In this document: piece by piece, positions 12,060 through 19,551 of the stretch
Layout: every line of letters starts with the position of its first letter
How positions within the stretch are numbered: the first letter of the stretch is position 1
Virus record (IMG/VR): IMGVR_UViG_3300043466_000227
Span: 1-21,619 of that record
Length of the DNA: 21,619 nt
Strand: one strand, 5' to 3'
From: a virus
Program-made: the position numbers and the translations under genes
The notes under the pieces: model-generated
The model's input: only the letters and a program-made list of their open reading frames with translations
Database searches by the model: none
What the model was told of the DNA's origin: nothing

Positions 12060-12713
12060 TTAATGTTTAAATAATTGATTATCAATTACTTTTATTGATT
12101 TATTTTTAATCCTACTTTTTAATGCTCCATAACTTATGCCGATATAATCAGCAGCAAGTCTTTTGCTTTTAAATTCTCCGACAAAGTTACCATTCTTATC
12201 CCAAACCTTACAAGCCTTCATGAGATGGCTGTTTTCTACACCTTGCTTTGCCAAAGACATTTTTCTTTTAGATTCATCACTTTTAGAAATTCCTTTAGCT
12301 AATGAACCCCAATTATTGCCTTTATTTCTTTCAGCAATCTTTCTTTTATTTTCTTCTGACATCTTTCTACCGATACCAGCTAATCCTATCTTTTTTTTAT
12401 GCTCTTCTGATAATTTACTATTAGCACCACCTGGTCTAATGTTATATCCGAAGTTCCTATCTGTTGCTCTTAAAATCTTAATAAACTGCTCTTCGTAAAG
12501 ATTAAGACTTTCTAAGTCATCAGTTTTTAAGATGGTATAGAACATAAAGGAATCTATGCCATGTTTATTAAAAGAACGCTGAAGGTACTCATTGTCGTGA
12601 GTACCCTTCTTTAGCCTTTGTCTATGGTAACTAAACCTAACTTCTGGCTTATTTATTGTTTGTCCGATATAAGCCTTCCCAGTATTCTTGTTCAGTATCT
12701 TATATAAGTACAT
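12060..12713 (-). CDS. GIY-YIG homing endonuclease, free-standing
   Basis: The 217-aa protein begins with YLYKILNKNTGKAYIGQT, where Tyr4 and Tyr15 stand for the GIY-YIG tyrosines. Arg26, Glu75 and Asn91 (FGYNIRPGG) complete the catalytic set at spacings close to I-TevI. Then follow NUMOD3-type modules (SEEHKKKIGLAGIGRKMSEE, and SDESKRKMSLAKQG) and a C-terminal IENR/NUMOD1-like helix-turn-helix (KVWDKNGNFVGEF, RLAADYIGISYGALKSRIKN) for DNA recognition. It is not within an intron: the flanking genes are both complete. It is wedged between tail terminator (1-nt gap) and tail tube genes, so it is a mobile intruder in a conserved structural block, likely to cut the same site in phages lacking it. 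Confidence 0.93.
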   Translation of the reverse strand: MYLYKILNKNTGKAYIGQTINKPEVRFSYHRQRLKKGTHDNEYLQRSFNKHGIDSFMFYTILKTDDLESLNLYEEQFIKILRATDRNFGYNIRPGGANSKLSEEHKKKIGLAGIGRKMSEENKRKIAERNKGNNWGSLAKGISKSDESKRKMSLAKQGVENSHLMKACKVWDKNGNFVGEFKSKRLAADYIGISYGALKSRIKNKSIKVIDNQLFKH

Positions 12714-12714
12714 A

Positions 12715-13143
12715 CTATGTTGTTTGAGTTACGAAGTGGTCTACCACTATAACTCTTCTAAAAATATACGTTTCTTCTACATAGTCAAAAGTAGCCTGGT
12801 TTGATACCATATTCCTTGTAACTATTTTGAAATCTGGAGAAGCATTTGGGTAATCTGCAGGAGCTACTCCTATGATTTCCAATAAGTCATTAGCCCATTG
12901 GTCTACGGCTTTTTGACCTACCTCACCAGACTTAAATGTCCTATATACAATGTCAAACTGTATGCTTACATCAAAGTTATAGCTTGTTTTGTCACTATTC
13001 TCTACTGATGTCTGAGAACTTATTAACAAGAATGGAGGCTCTGAACCATCTGGAGCTATGGTATCATATACCGATAGTTCGTAGTTGTTAGCATTTATCT
13101 TGTCGAAATAAGCCTTTCGTATAGCATATCCGCAGTCTTTCAT
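12715..13143 (-). CDS. Tail terminator / tail completion protein
   Basis: The 142-aa alpha/beta protein begins with a helix (MKDCGYAIRKAYFDKIN), continues with strands in PFLLISSQTSVENSDK and YNFDVSIQFDIVYRTFKSGE, a helix at AVDQWANDLLEIIGV, and ends VEETYIFRRVIVVDHF. This is the arrangement of the small tail-terminator/DUF3168-type proteins that cap the tail tube and join it to the head. Its position, after the neck genes and before the tail tube, agrees. The ATG overlaps the stop of the 53-aa gene (TAATG). No residue-level signature is available for this fold, so it rests on order and secondary-structure feel. Confidence 0.75.
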   Translation of the reverse strand: MKDCGYAIRKAYFDKINANNYELSVYDTIAPDGSEPPFLLISSQTSVENSDKTSYNFDVSIQFDIVYRTFKSGEVGQKAVDQWANDLLEIIGVAPADYPNASPDFKIVTRNMVSNQATFDYVEETYIFRRVIVVDHFVTQTT

Positions 13144-13304
13144 TATCCTTCTACCTCTACTTCTTTAGAATCCGTTTGTTGGCCATTTTGAGCCTCATTT
13201 AGCTCACCAAAGAACTTAATAAGGGGTAAGCCATACTTTGTCGGTAACTCTTGAAAAAAGCCATCTAATTGCTTAATTTGCTCTTGATTTAATGTAATAG
13301 TCAT
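13143..13304 (-). CDS. Small hypothetical protein, 53 aa
   Basis: The frame ATG(13304)-TAA(13143) gives MTITLNQEQIKQLDGFFQEL followed by PTKYGLPLIKFFGELNEAQN and an acidic, flexible tail (TDSKEVEVEG). It is an amphipathic two-helix peptide without a signal peptide. It fills the 160-bp space between the fibre and the tail terminator, shares a TAATG junction with the latter, and is preceded by a good promoter-like element, so it is almost surely a gene. It might be a neck or tail accessory factor; the family is unknown to me. Confidence 0.7.
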   Translation of the reverse strand: MTITLNQEQIKQLDGFFQELPTKYGLPLIKFFGELNEAQNGQQTDSKEVEVEG

Positions 13305-13319
13305 ATTTGGTTATTTTTA

Positions 13320-13349
13320 CAAATTTAGGTAAAATTATTTAGCTTTCAA
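13320..13349 (-). promoter_or_regulatory. Bacteroidota-type promoter, TTG-N19-TAAATTTG, before the tail genes
   Basis: On the - strand TTG (13349-13347, in the last Leu codon of the fibre gene) is followed after 19 nt by TAAATTTG (13327-13320). The predicted start is near 13313, about 10 nt before the ATG of the 53-aa gene, with an A-rich leader (TAAAAATAACCAAAT). It would supply extra transcription of the tail genes. Confidence 0.5.
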
Positions 13350-16300
13350 TATTGCCATTTCAGCTTCTAAAGTTTCAATCTTAGCCATAGCCTCTTGAAG
13401 TACTTTTATAGTAGCATGGTGTAAGTCGGCAGTATAAACAGACTTTAATGGCTCTTCATTATTTACAATCTCATTACCATCTTCGTCTAATTTAGGTTTA
13501 GTATTCCATCCATCTGCATCGATAAACTCTGGTGCTACCGCTTCAACTTGTTGAGCAATTACACCTATATTAAAGTCATCGTGCGTTTGGTCTTTATATT
13601 TAAACTTAACAATCTCAATAGCTTTAAACTTATCCCAATAAGATTCTAAAGGAAATATATCTTTTTTAGTTCTTTCGTCAGAAAGATTTACGTTATTTGC
13701 TTGATAATTTGCTATACCACCATTACTTCTTATATCTACTCTTAAAGTAGTTGAATCTTCGCAATAAAAAAATTGTCCACTTGTATTATTAGGAGAAGCA
13801 GCAGTATAAGCAAGATATATACCTCTTGGATTTGAACTTGTATTTGTTATAGCAACATTCCAATCGGCTGCACTTTGTCTTATTTCGTGGTAATACAAAG
13901 TATTATTTACATAAGTACCATTGTTACTCATTTTAGTATAACCACCCGATGTGATTCTCATTCGTTCGGTAACATCTCCACTTGTTGCAGCATTTGTTCT
14001 AAATGTAATTGAATCATTTGAAGGCCCAAAATTAATATCTGCTGCTCCAAAACTACCATTATCTCTTACCCAAGCTGAACCATTATAGTAAATATTTGCA
14101 GATAAACAATTGGCGTTAATACCACTTCTACCATATAATCTAATATTACCATTTAAACCAGCAATAGTTAATGCTTCATTTGGAGTTATTCCTCCAATTC
14201 CTATTGAATTTGAAAATGTAGCAGCACCAGTAGATAATACAATACTTAAACCTTTTGCACCAGTAGCCCAATCTGTTAAATATAATTTACCATCAGAAGC
14301 TCCAGCTCCTAAAAATCCATCAGTAGAACCTTTTATTCTTATATTACCATTTGACAATCCAGCAACTAATGTACCATTAGAAGTAACTGCACTACTAAAC
14401 GTAGCACTTGTACCACTTAAAGCACCAGTAAGCGTACCACCTGCTAAAGGTAGGTAAGCAGCTAAAGCAGTTGTTGTCGCATAAGTGCTTGAGTCTACTG
14501 AGCCATCTGCCTTTAAAAACTGAGATGCTGTACCACCACTCTTAACTAAAGTAGTTGCGTTTAAAGTACCTATGATTGTAGCAGCGTTACCACTACCACT
14601 TGCTTTGTTTATATATAATCCTTCTCCGTTACCATTCTTAGTGATGTTTAAGGCTATACCGCTTCCGCTTGTATGACCAATAGTAAAAGTATCACCACTA
14701 CCACTACTTGAGAAGCTACCAGTAGTTCCTATTAATCCTCCAGTCAAAGTGCCACCAGTCAAGTTTAACTTACCATTAAGCTGTGTTTGTATAGCACTTG
14801 TAACACCAGCTAAATATCCTATCTCTGTAGTTGTTGTAGTCGCACTTGCTGCAATCTTACCACTACCATCAGAAACCAATGCTCTTGATGCAGTTAAGTT
14901 AGCAGTTACTACGCTTGATGCACCACCAGTAATAGACGCTTGTGCTCTTGCTGTAGTAAAGTATTGATTGGTTCCCTCAGCAACATCTGATGTTGTTAGA
15001 ACTACTGTTCCAGCAAATCCGTTTACAGTTGTAACTGGGAAAGTAATGTTTGTATTAGAAGCACTTGTAATTCTACCCTTGCTATCTACAGCGATTGTAG
15101 GCACAGCAGTAGAAGTTCCGTAAGTTGTTGCAGTAACACCAGTATTAGCCAATGTTAAAGCAGAAGTTACGTTTGCAGAACCATCGAAGCTAACTGACCA
15201 TGCAGCATCTCCACTTGCAGCTATTGTTCTTGCAGTAGATAAGATATTTGCAGCGTTTGCTGTACCAGCTAAGTTACCATCTACGTTAGCAACTAAAGTT
15301 GCAACTGTGTAACCAGTTCCAGTAGTGTTAACTACGTTTGTTGGTTCATCTACTAATCCGCTAAATATCTTAAACTTACCAGCATCAGAAGCATCTCTGA
15401 ATAATCCAGTAAACTCTACTCTTTCTTGAACAGAATCATAGTATCTACCATAATATCCGATGTCAACCGCATCTGTTGTGTTGTTAGTATTAGCTACCTC
15501 AAACAATGGGTCTTTAGAAGATATTGATTCTGTGTTTACATAAGTTGCAGTACCATTGATAGTTAAGTTACCACTTACAACTAAGTTGTTCGGCATTGTA
15601 ACATCATTAGTAAATGCAAGTGTTGTAGTATTACCTACAGTTGTAGCTGCAATTTGATTTGCAGTTCCGTTTATTGTTGTTATACCTTGGTCAGTCCAAG
15701 TTGCTGTTATTACGTTAGCATCTTGTTGAGTTAGGCTTAAAGTCTTTGTTGATGTACCAGTTACCGCAGCAGATACAATAGAACGATTGTAAGCTATATC
15801 GTATTGACCTAATTTAACAGTAGTAGGAATCGCATAACCAGCAGTTAAGCTGAATACACCACTATTGTTAGCATAAGATAAGCCAGTTGCTGATGATGAT
15901 AATGCAAGTCTTGCACGAGCATCTGTGTAATATAAGTTTGTGCCTTCTGCTAAGTCTGTAGTAGTTTTTGCAGCTAAAGCACTATTAAATCTTGCTTGTG
16001 TATAGTAAAGGTTAGTTCCTTCGGCTAAATTAGTTGTACTCTTATTACCAAACGCAGTATCAAATCTTGCTTGAGTGTAATATAGGTTTGTACCCTCTGC
16101 TAAGTTAGTTGTTGTTGATGCAGCTAAATTAGTTGTGAAATTAGAGTTGCCTCTCGCTTCTGTCCAATATAAGTTAGTTCCTTCTGCAATGTTTGTTGTA
16201 GTCAAAGTAACTGAACCGCCTAATGATACCGCTTGACCATTAATAGTTATTGAGCTATTAGTTAAACTTGCATTAGGAATAGCAGCTAAGTTAAATACTC

Positions 16301-16892
16301 CAGTTGTGTTATTGTAAGAAAGACCAGTTCCAGCAGTAACGCTTAAAGCAGTTCTTGCTCTTGCATTAGTAAAGTACAAGTTAGTAGCACCTTCTGCTAA
16401 ATCATCTGTATCACTTGCCGCAAGGTTAGTTGCAAAGTTTGCATTACCTCTTGCAGTTGTAAAATAAAGATTCGTTCCTTCTGCCAAGTTCGTTGTGCTC
16501 TTAGCAGCGAAAGCTGAATCAAATCTACCTTGAGTATAGTATAAATTGCTACCTTCTGGTACAACGCTTGTAGTTCCAGTAAAGTTACCAGTTAAGGTTG
16601 CAGCAGCATCATTATAAGTCCATGTAATTCCAGTACCATTCTGAATTAATGCTGCTACAGTATCATCAATAAGGTCTTTAATCTGTATTCCACCTCCAGT
16701 AATAATCAAGTCGCCAGTAATAGTTAAATCACCATTAACAGTTGCAGCTAAAGTTGAAAGAGAAAGAGCAGTGTTTACTCCAGCACCGTCTTGAACTGGC
16801 TGTAAACTACCACTTACTCCAACATTATTAGCACCAATCTGTAATACTTGTCTATATGTATTTTTTACCGCTTTACCTTGAAGAGTAGCCAT
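13335..16892 (-). CDS. Fibre protein with repeats and C-terminal S74 intramolecular chaperone
   Basis: The 1185-aa protein has an N-terminal part with DLTITGDLIITGGG, then eight copies of a LAEGTNLYYTxAR repeat (seven at residues 111-330, one near 633), a long Gly/Ser/Thr/Ala-rich beta region, and a C-terminal domain starting SDERTKKD at residue 1071. That is the Peptidase_S74 chaperone motif: Ser1071 and Lys1076 form the self-cleaving dyad with the known spacing of five, followed by GVIAQQVEAVAPEFI and a C-terminal coiled coil (VLQEAMAKIETLEAEMAILK). Such domains fold trimeric fibres and are then cut off. The gene lies between the gp10-like neck gene and the tail terminator, not behind the tail-tip gene, so it could be a neck/head fibre. 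Host receptor binding is likely. Confidence 0.92.
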   Translation of the reverse strand: MATLQGKAVKNTYRQVLQIGANNVGVSGSLQPVQDGAGVNTALSLSTLAATVNGDLTITGDLIITGGGIQIKDLIDDTVAALIQNGTGITWTYNDAAATLTGNFTGTTSVVPEGSNLYYTQGRFDSAFAAKSTTNLAEGTNLYFTTARGNANFATNLAASDTDDLAEGATNLYFTNARARTALSVTAGTGLSYNNTTGVFNLAAIPNASLTNSSITINGQAVSLGGSVTLTTTNIAEGTNLYWTEARGNSNFTTNLAASTTTNLAEGTNLYYTQARFDTAFGNKSTTNLAEGTNLYYTQARFNSALAAKTTTDLAEGTNLYYTDARARLALSSSATGLSYANNSGVFSLTAGYAIPTTVKLGQYDIAYNRSIVSAAVTGTSTKTLSLTQQDANVITATWTDQGITTINGTANQIAATTVGNTTTLAFTNDVTMPNNLVVSGNLTINGTATYVNTESISSKDPLFEVANTNNTTDAVDIGYYGRYYDSVQERVEFTGLFRDASDAGKFKIFSGLVDEPTNVVNTTGTGYTVATLVANVDGNLAGTANAANILSTARTIAASGDAAWSVSFDGSANVTSALTLANTGVTATTYGTSTAVPTIAVDSKGRITSASNTNITFPVTTVNGFAGTVVLTTSDVAEGTNQYFTTARAQASITGGASSVVTANLTASRALVSDGSGKIAASATTTTTEIGYLAGVTSAIQTQLNGKLNLTGGTLTGGLIGTTGSFSSSGSGDTFTIGHTSGSGIALNITKNGNGEGLYINKASGSGNAATIIGTLNATTLVKSGGTASQFLKADGSVDSSTYATTTALAAYLPLAGGTLTGALSGTSATFSSAVTSNGTLVAGLSNGNIRIKGSTDGFLGAGASDGKLYLTDWATGAKGLSIVLSTGAATFSNSIGIGGITPNEALTIAGLNGNIRLYGRSGINANCLSANIYYNGSAWVRDNGSFGAADINFGPSNDSITFRTNAATSGDVTERMRITSGGYTKMSNNGTYVNNTLYYHEIRQSAADWNVAITNTSSNPRGIYLAYTAASPNNTSGQFFYCEDSTTLRVDIRSNGGIANYQANNVNLSDERTKKDIFPLESYWDKFKAIEIVKFKYKDQTHDDFNIGVIAQQVEAVAPEFIDADGWNTKPKLDEDGNEIVNNEEPLKSVYTADLHHATIKVLQEAMAKIETLEAEMAILKAK
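15903..16562 (-). repeat. Seven EGTNLYYT repeats encoded in the fibre gene
   Basis: Units of 25-29 aa (one spacer is 70 aa) with the consensus [LIV]xEG[ST]NLY[YFW]Txx[RA] start at residues 111, 136, 165, 235, 264, 289 and 314 of the fibre. Codon choice differs between most units although the protein repeats are nearly identical, which suggests selection on the protein more than recent DNA duplication. Units 5 and 6 (YYTQARFD / YYTQARFN) are the most alike. Confidence 0.85.
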
Positions 16893-17359
16893 TATATTTT
16901 AATTTTTTTTATTTTAGTAACCATTTTATATAGTTCTTCCGAAGCCGAGTTAAACAAGAATGGTCTATGGGGCAAATTTACTAAATTTCCATTACTCCGT
17001 TTAAAACTTAATGCATAGGCCTCAAGTTTGTTCATACTTAGGTTTCTATACACTGGAATTTGAAAATCATTACCAGTACCAAACTCCACAAAAGGAGAAT
17101 AATTAGACTTTCTACCCATATAACCTTTTGAACCAACCTTTGCTCCTGCGTTCATTGTATAAGGCGTACTATAAATTGAAGCCTTTAATTTACCTCCATT
17201 TACTTGACCCAATGGTGCTCTTGCCCTTGCTTTGCTTTCTATTTCTAATACAGATTCATTAATAATCTTCTGTATTTGCTGAGTAATCAAATGAGGTGCT
17301 TCCTTTAGCCTTTTTGATAGGTTAGTAACACTTGCTGTTTTATTTATAGTAAATGACAT
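16892..17359 (-). CDS. HK97 gp10-like head-tail joining protein
   Basis: I use the ATG at 17359, which overlaps the previous stop as TAATG; the frame can be extended only to a TTG at 17374. The product (155 aa) has an N-terminal helix with LSKRLKEAPHLITQQIQKII, a basic hinge (ESKARARAPLGQVNGGKL), the strand SIYSTPYTM with NAGAKVGS, and then FVEFGTGNDFQIPV and PHRPFLFNSASEELYKMV. The pattern FVEFGT...PxRPFL is the signature of HK97 gp10-like proteins, which sit at the head-tail interface or tail terminator. It is the fifth gene of the head-tail connector run. Confidence 0.88.
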   Translation of the reverse strand: MSFTINKTASVTNLSKRLKEAPHLITQQIQKIINESVLEIESKARARAPLGQVNGGKLKASIYSTPYTMNAGAKVGSKGYMGRKSNYSPFVEFGTGNDFQIPVYRNLSMNKLEAYALSFKRSNGNLVNLPHRPFLFNSASEELYKMVTKIKKIKI

Positions 17360-17745
17360 TATACTGTCTCCCAAGTTTTACTAATGTTCTCCCAGAATGC
17401 TGTAATACTATCCCAAGTATCAACTCTCCTTAATGTAGCACAAGTAATTCTTAAATATTTGTCTTTGTCAAATTCATCTATAACGCTGCTAATCAAGTAG
17501 ATATTACCATTATAAGCTATTGTAAGGTCATTAGAGATAGAAATACTTTGAGCATCTCTTATCCTAAAAACTATGCTATCTGATAAAGAATCTTTACCAG
17601 CTATGTTTGTCTTGTTTTGATTCTCTCTAAATATCTCGGCCCAACAAGTATAGTAGTCGACATCTGTTAAGACCTCGCCACCAGCACCATCAGACTCAGA
17701 AATCTTAGATTGAAAAGTAATCCTATTTTTTAGTTTACTAATCAT
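17359..17745 (-). CDS. Head closure protein (head-tail adaptor)
   Basis: A 128-aa beta-rich protein. ISKLKNRITFQSKISESDGA, GGEVLTDVDYYTCWAEIFRE and FRIRDAQSISISNDLTIAYN, then IYLISSVIDEFDKDKYLRIT, fit the small beta-barrel head-tail joining family (Phage_H_T_join, SPP1 gp16-like). The motif RITFQ...DGAGGE...YTCWAEI is a good match to that family's N-terminal part. It forms the ring below the connector that closes the filled head. Both ends overlap the neighbours by the TAATG junction, so it is coupled to the gp6-like and gp10-like genes. Confidence 0.85.
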   Translation of the reverse strand: MISKLKNRITFQSKISESDGAGGEVLTDVDYYTCWAEIFRENQNKTNIAGKDSLSDSIVFRIRDAQSISISNDLTIAYNGNIYLISSVIDEFDKDKYLRITCATLRRVDTWDSITAFWENISKTWETV

Positions 17746-18290
17746 TATAATATTATGCTTACTCGTTTAAAAGGCTTCATTAGTTCGTATGCAGATGCTA
17801 TGTTAGCATTTGGCTTACTATCTTCTACAGAAGATTCTCTGTAATCGTACAAATCAGCAAGTATCTTATACAAGGCTGTTTTCATTATTGCAGGGGTAGT
17901 CGCATATCCACAAGTATAAGTAAACCTAAACTCCATGTGAGTAAAAGAGTTCATGTATAGCTTCTTGTAAGTAGTGCCTAAGATATTGTACTGAGGGATT
18001 GTCATTTCTGTCCAATCGTTATTATCCCAATATTCAACCTTAGTAATATTGTTAAGTGGTGCGTATGGTAGTTCTATAAACTCATCTACATAAGCTACAA
18101 CTTGTAAAGTACGAGCTGTCATAGCCACCCCAGCATATTTTTCTAATCTAACCCTTGCAGCCACTATTAAAGAGCTAATTAAGTCGTTATCATCATCAAA
18201 GTCAACCTTTAGATAGTTCTTAGCCTCAGATAATGTTATTGGTTCTGAAACTGGCTCTATTGTGGTTGTGACATCCCTTATAATCTGCAT
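17745..18290 (-). CDS. Head-tail connector, gp6-like
   Basis: The 181-aa protein starts MQIIRDVTTTIEPVSEPITL then SEAKNYLKVDFDDDNDLISS, the typical entry of gp6/YqbG-type adaptors (L.EAK.YL.VD...DD..I..LI.AA). It goes on with ARVRLEKYAGVAMTARTLQV, a strand-rich middle and a C-terminal helix ALYKILADLYDYRESSVE. Such proteins form the ring directly under the portal. The gene follows the capsid gene after a terminator and a promoter-like element; expression may therefore be set apart from that of the capsid. Confidence 0.9.
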   Translation of the reverse strand: MQIIRDVTTTIEPVSEPITLSEAKNYLKVDFDDDNDLISSLIVAARVRLEKYAGVAMTARTLQVVAYVDEFIELPYAPLNNITKVEYWDNNDWTEMTIPQYNILGTTYKKLYMNSFTHMEFRFTYTCGYATTPAIMKTALYKILADLYDYRESSVEDSKPNANIASAYELMKPFKRVSIIL

Positions 18291-18305
18291 ATACCGATAT
18301 TTTTA

Positions 18306-18336
18306 CAAAAATAACTAAAATATAGTAGACATAAAA
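18306..18336 (-). promoter_or_regulatory. Possible promoter after the capsid terminator (TATTTTTG)
   Basis: TATTTTTG (18313-18306) fits TAnnTTTG. Nineteen nt upstream lies TTTT (18336-18333) in place of TTTG, part of the T tract of the capsid terminator. The predicted start is near 18299, about 9 nt before the connector ATG, with an A-rich leader. The half-perfect -33 makes this a moderate call. Confidence 0.35.
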
Positions 18337-18364
18337 AAGGAGGCAGTTTGCGGCTGCCCCCTTT
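18333..18364 (-). terminator. Intrinsic terminator after the major capsid gene
   Basis: On the - strand AAAGGGGGCAG (18364-18354), loop CCGCAAA and CTGCCTCCTTT (18346-18336) form an 11-bp stem with one G-U pair, followed by TTTTTT. It lies about 20 bp after the capsid stop. A partly efficient terminator here would keep capsid mRNA more abundant than the neck and tail mRNA. Confidence 0.85.
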
Positions 18365-18384
18365 ATATTTGAGTTAATCTAAGA

Positions 18385-19551
18385 TTAAGCTACGTTACCG
18401 AAATCACCATATACAAACGCACCAGCGTAGTAGATAGGGAATGCGATTCTTGCCTCAACACGAACTGTAATCATGTTCTCAATAGCGTTGTTACCATCTT
18501 GCTCAAAGAATTGAACAGAGATACCATTACGTTGCATGATTTGAGCACCCATTGACCAGTCTCCTACTAAGAACTTGTCAGCAGTCATTGCTGTAGACTT
18601 GAAGATAGGAATACCAGCGATAGATAATTGACCATCAGTTGTAACCACAGTAGAACCTGGTAAAGAGTACGCAGAGTTAGTGTTCTTAGTGTTTACGATG
18701 TTAGCCCAATCTGTAGGGTTAATCAAGATACCAGTTGCAGAGTAGTTACTTGCTTCTACTTGTGCGATAGCTTGTACTAATTGCTCAACGTCTACAGTTG
18801 CAGCACCAGTTGGAGCAGCAGCATTTACAGTCAAACCAGTCAAGTTAACACCAATGCCAGAACCAAATAATAACTGAGCATCTTCAGCAACTAAGTATTT
18901 CTCTAACAAACGAGATTGTAAGAAAGAAGTCATAGCAGGAACGTCATCTAACATTTGGCGAGAGATTTTAACGTAACCAGCGATAACTTGTGCAGGAGCA
19001 TTAACCATGCTGATATCAAAATCAACTTGAGCCTTTGCACTACCTTGAGTTTGGTTAGCAGGAGCACCTTCACCACCAGTTTCTTGAGGGAAAGTAAATA
19101 ATCCTTGAGAGATTGTACCTACTGGTAACAAACTTCTAACGTGGATTTTACGAGAAGGTAAACCATAAACTTGATTAGCATACTGACGTGGAATATCTCC
19201 AGTCAAGTTAACCGCTTCTGTCATGTTACCTACTGCTTTAGTGTCTAAAATGAAAGAAGTGTTCTTCATTTCACCACGACCTAATTTTGCGATGCTGTCA
19301 GCATTCTTTTCAATTTGCTCACCTAAAGTGGCATTGAAACCTTTAAATTGATTTTCGTTCATTGTCTTACGATTGTTTTTTGCCTCTAATTTGTCAGCAG
19401 CATCTTTAACTACTGAGATTTGAGATTTTAATTCTTCTAATTCAGTTTTTAAGCCTTCTACTGCTACTGCACTTTCAGCTTTTGCATTTTCGATTGCTCC
19501 AGATACTTCTGTTTTGATGCCTTCGAATGCACTTTTAATTTCTTCTACCAT
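18385..19551 (-). CDS. Major capsid protein, HK97 fold, with N-terminal delta domain
   Basis: At 388 aa it has the HK97-family layout. Residues 1 to about 60 form a coiled coil (FEGIKTEVSGAIENAKAESA, GLKTELEELKSQISVVKDAA), the scaffolding delta domain that the prohead protease removes. The mature part follows with NLTGDIPRQYANQVYGLPSR, a beta-hairpin E-loop-like region (GLFTFPQETGGEGAPANQT), YVKISRQMLDDVPAMTSFL (spine helix), ILINPTDWANIVNTKN, KFLVGDWSMGAQIMQR and AFPIYYAGAFVYGDF, the usual C-terminal signature. The cleavage site is not certain; it should lie around residues 60-110. Start and protease stop overlap as TAATG, so protease and capsid protein are made in a fixed ratio. Confidence 0.95.
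   Translation of the reverse strand: MVEEIKSAFEGIKTEVSGAIENAKAESAVAVEGLKTELEELKSQISVVKDAADKLEAKNNRKTMNENQFKGFNATLGEQIEKNADSIAKLGRGEMKNTSFILDTKAVGNMTEAVNLTGDIPRQYANQVYGLPSRKIHVRSLLPVGTISQGLFTFPQETGGEGAPANQTQGSAKAQVDFDISMVNAPAQVIAGYVKISRQMLDDVPAMTSFLQSRLLEKYLVAEDAQLLFGSGIGVNLTGLTVNAAAPTGAATVDVEQLVQAIAQVEASNYSATGILINPTDWANIVNTKNTNSAYSLPGSTVVTTDGQLSIAGIPIFKSTAMTADKFLVGDWSMGAQIMQRNGISVQFFEQDGNNAIENMITVRVEARIAFPIYYAGAFVYGDFGNVA

Noticed and set aside
14110-14967. Proline- and valine-rich + strand ORFs inside the fibre gene (115 and 72 aa)
   Set aside because: They are antisense shadows of the Thr/Ser/Ala-rich repeats; low-complexity composition, no leader, opposite to a well-supported gene.
13335-16892. 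Diversity-generating retroelement target in the fibre
   Set aside because: No reverse transcriptase, no template/variable repeat pair, and the C-terminus is an S74 chaperone rather than a C-type lectin variable region.
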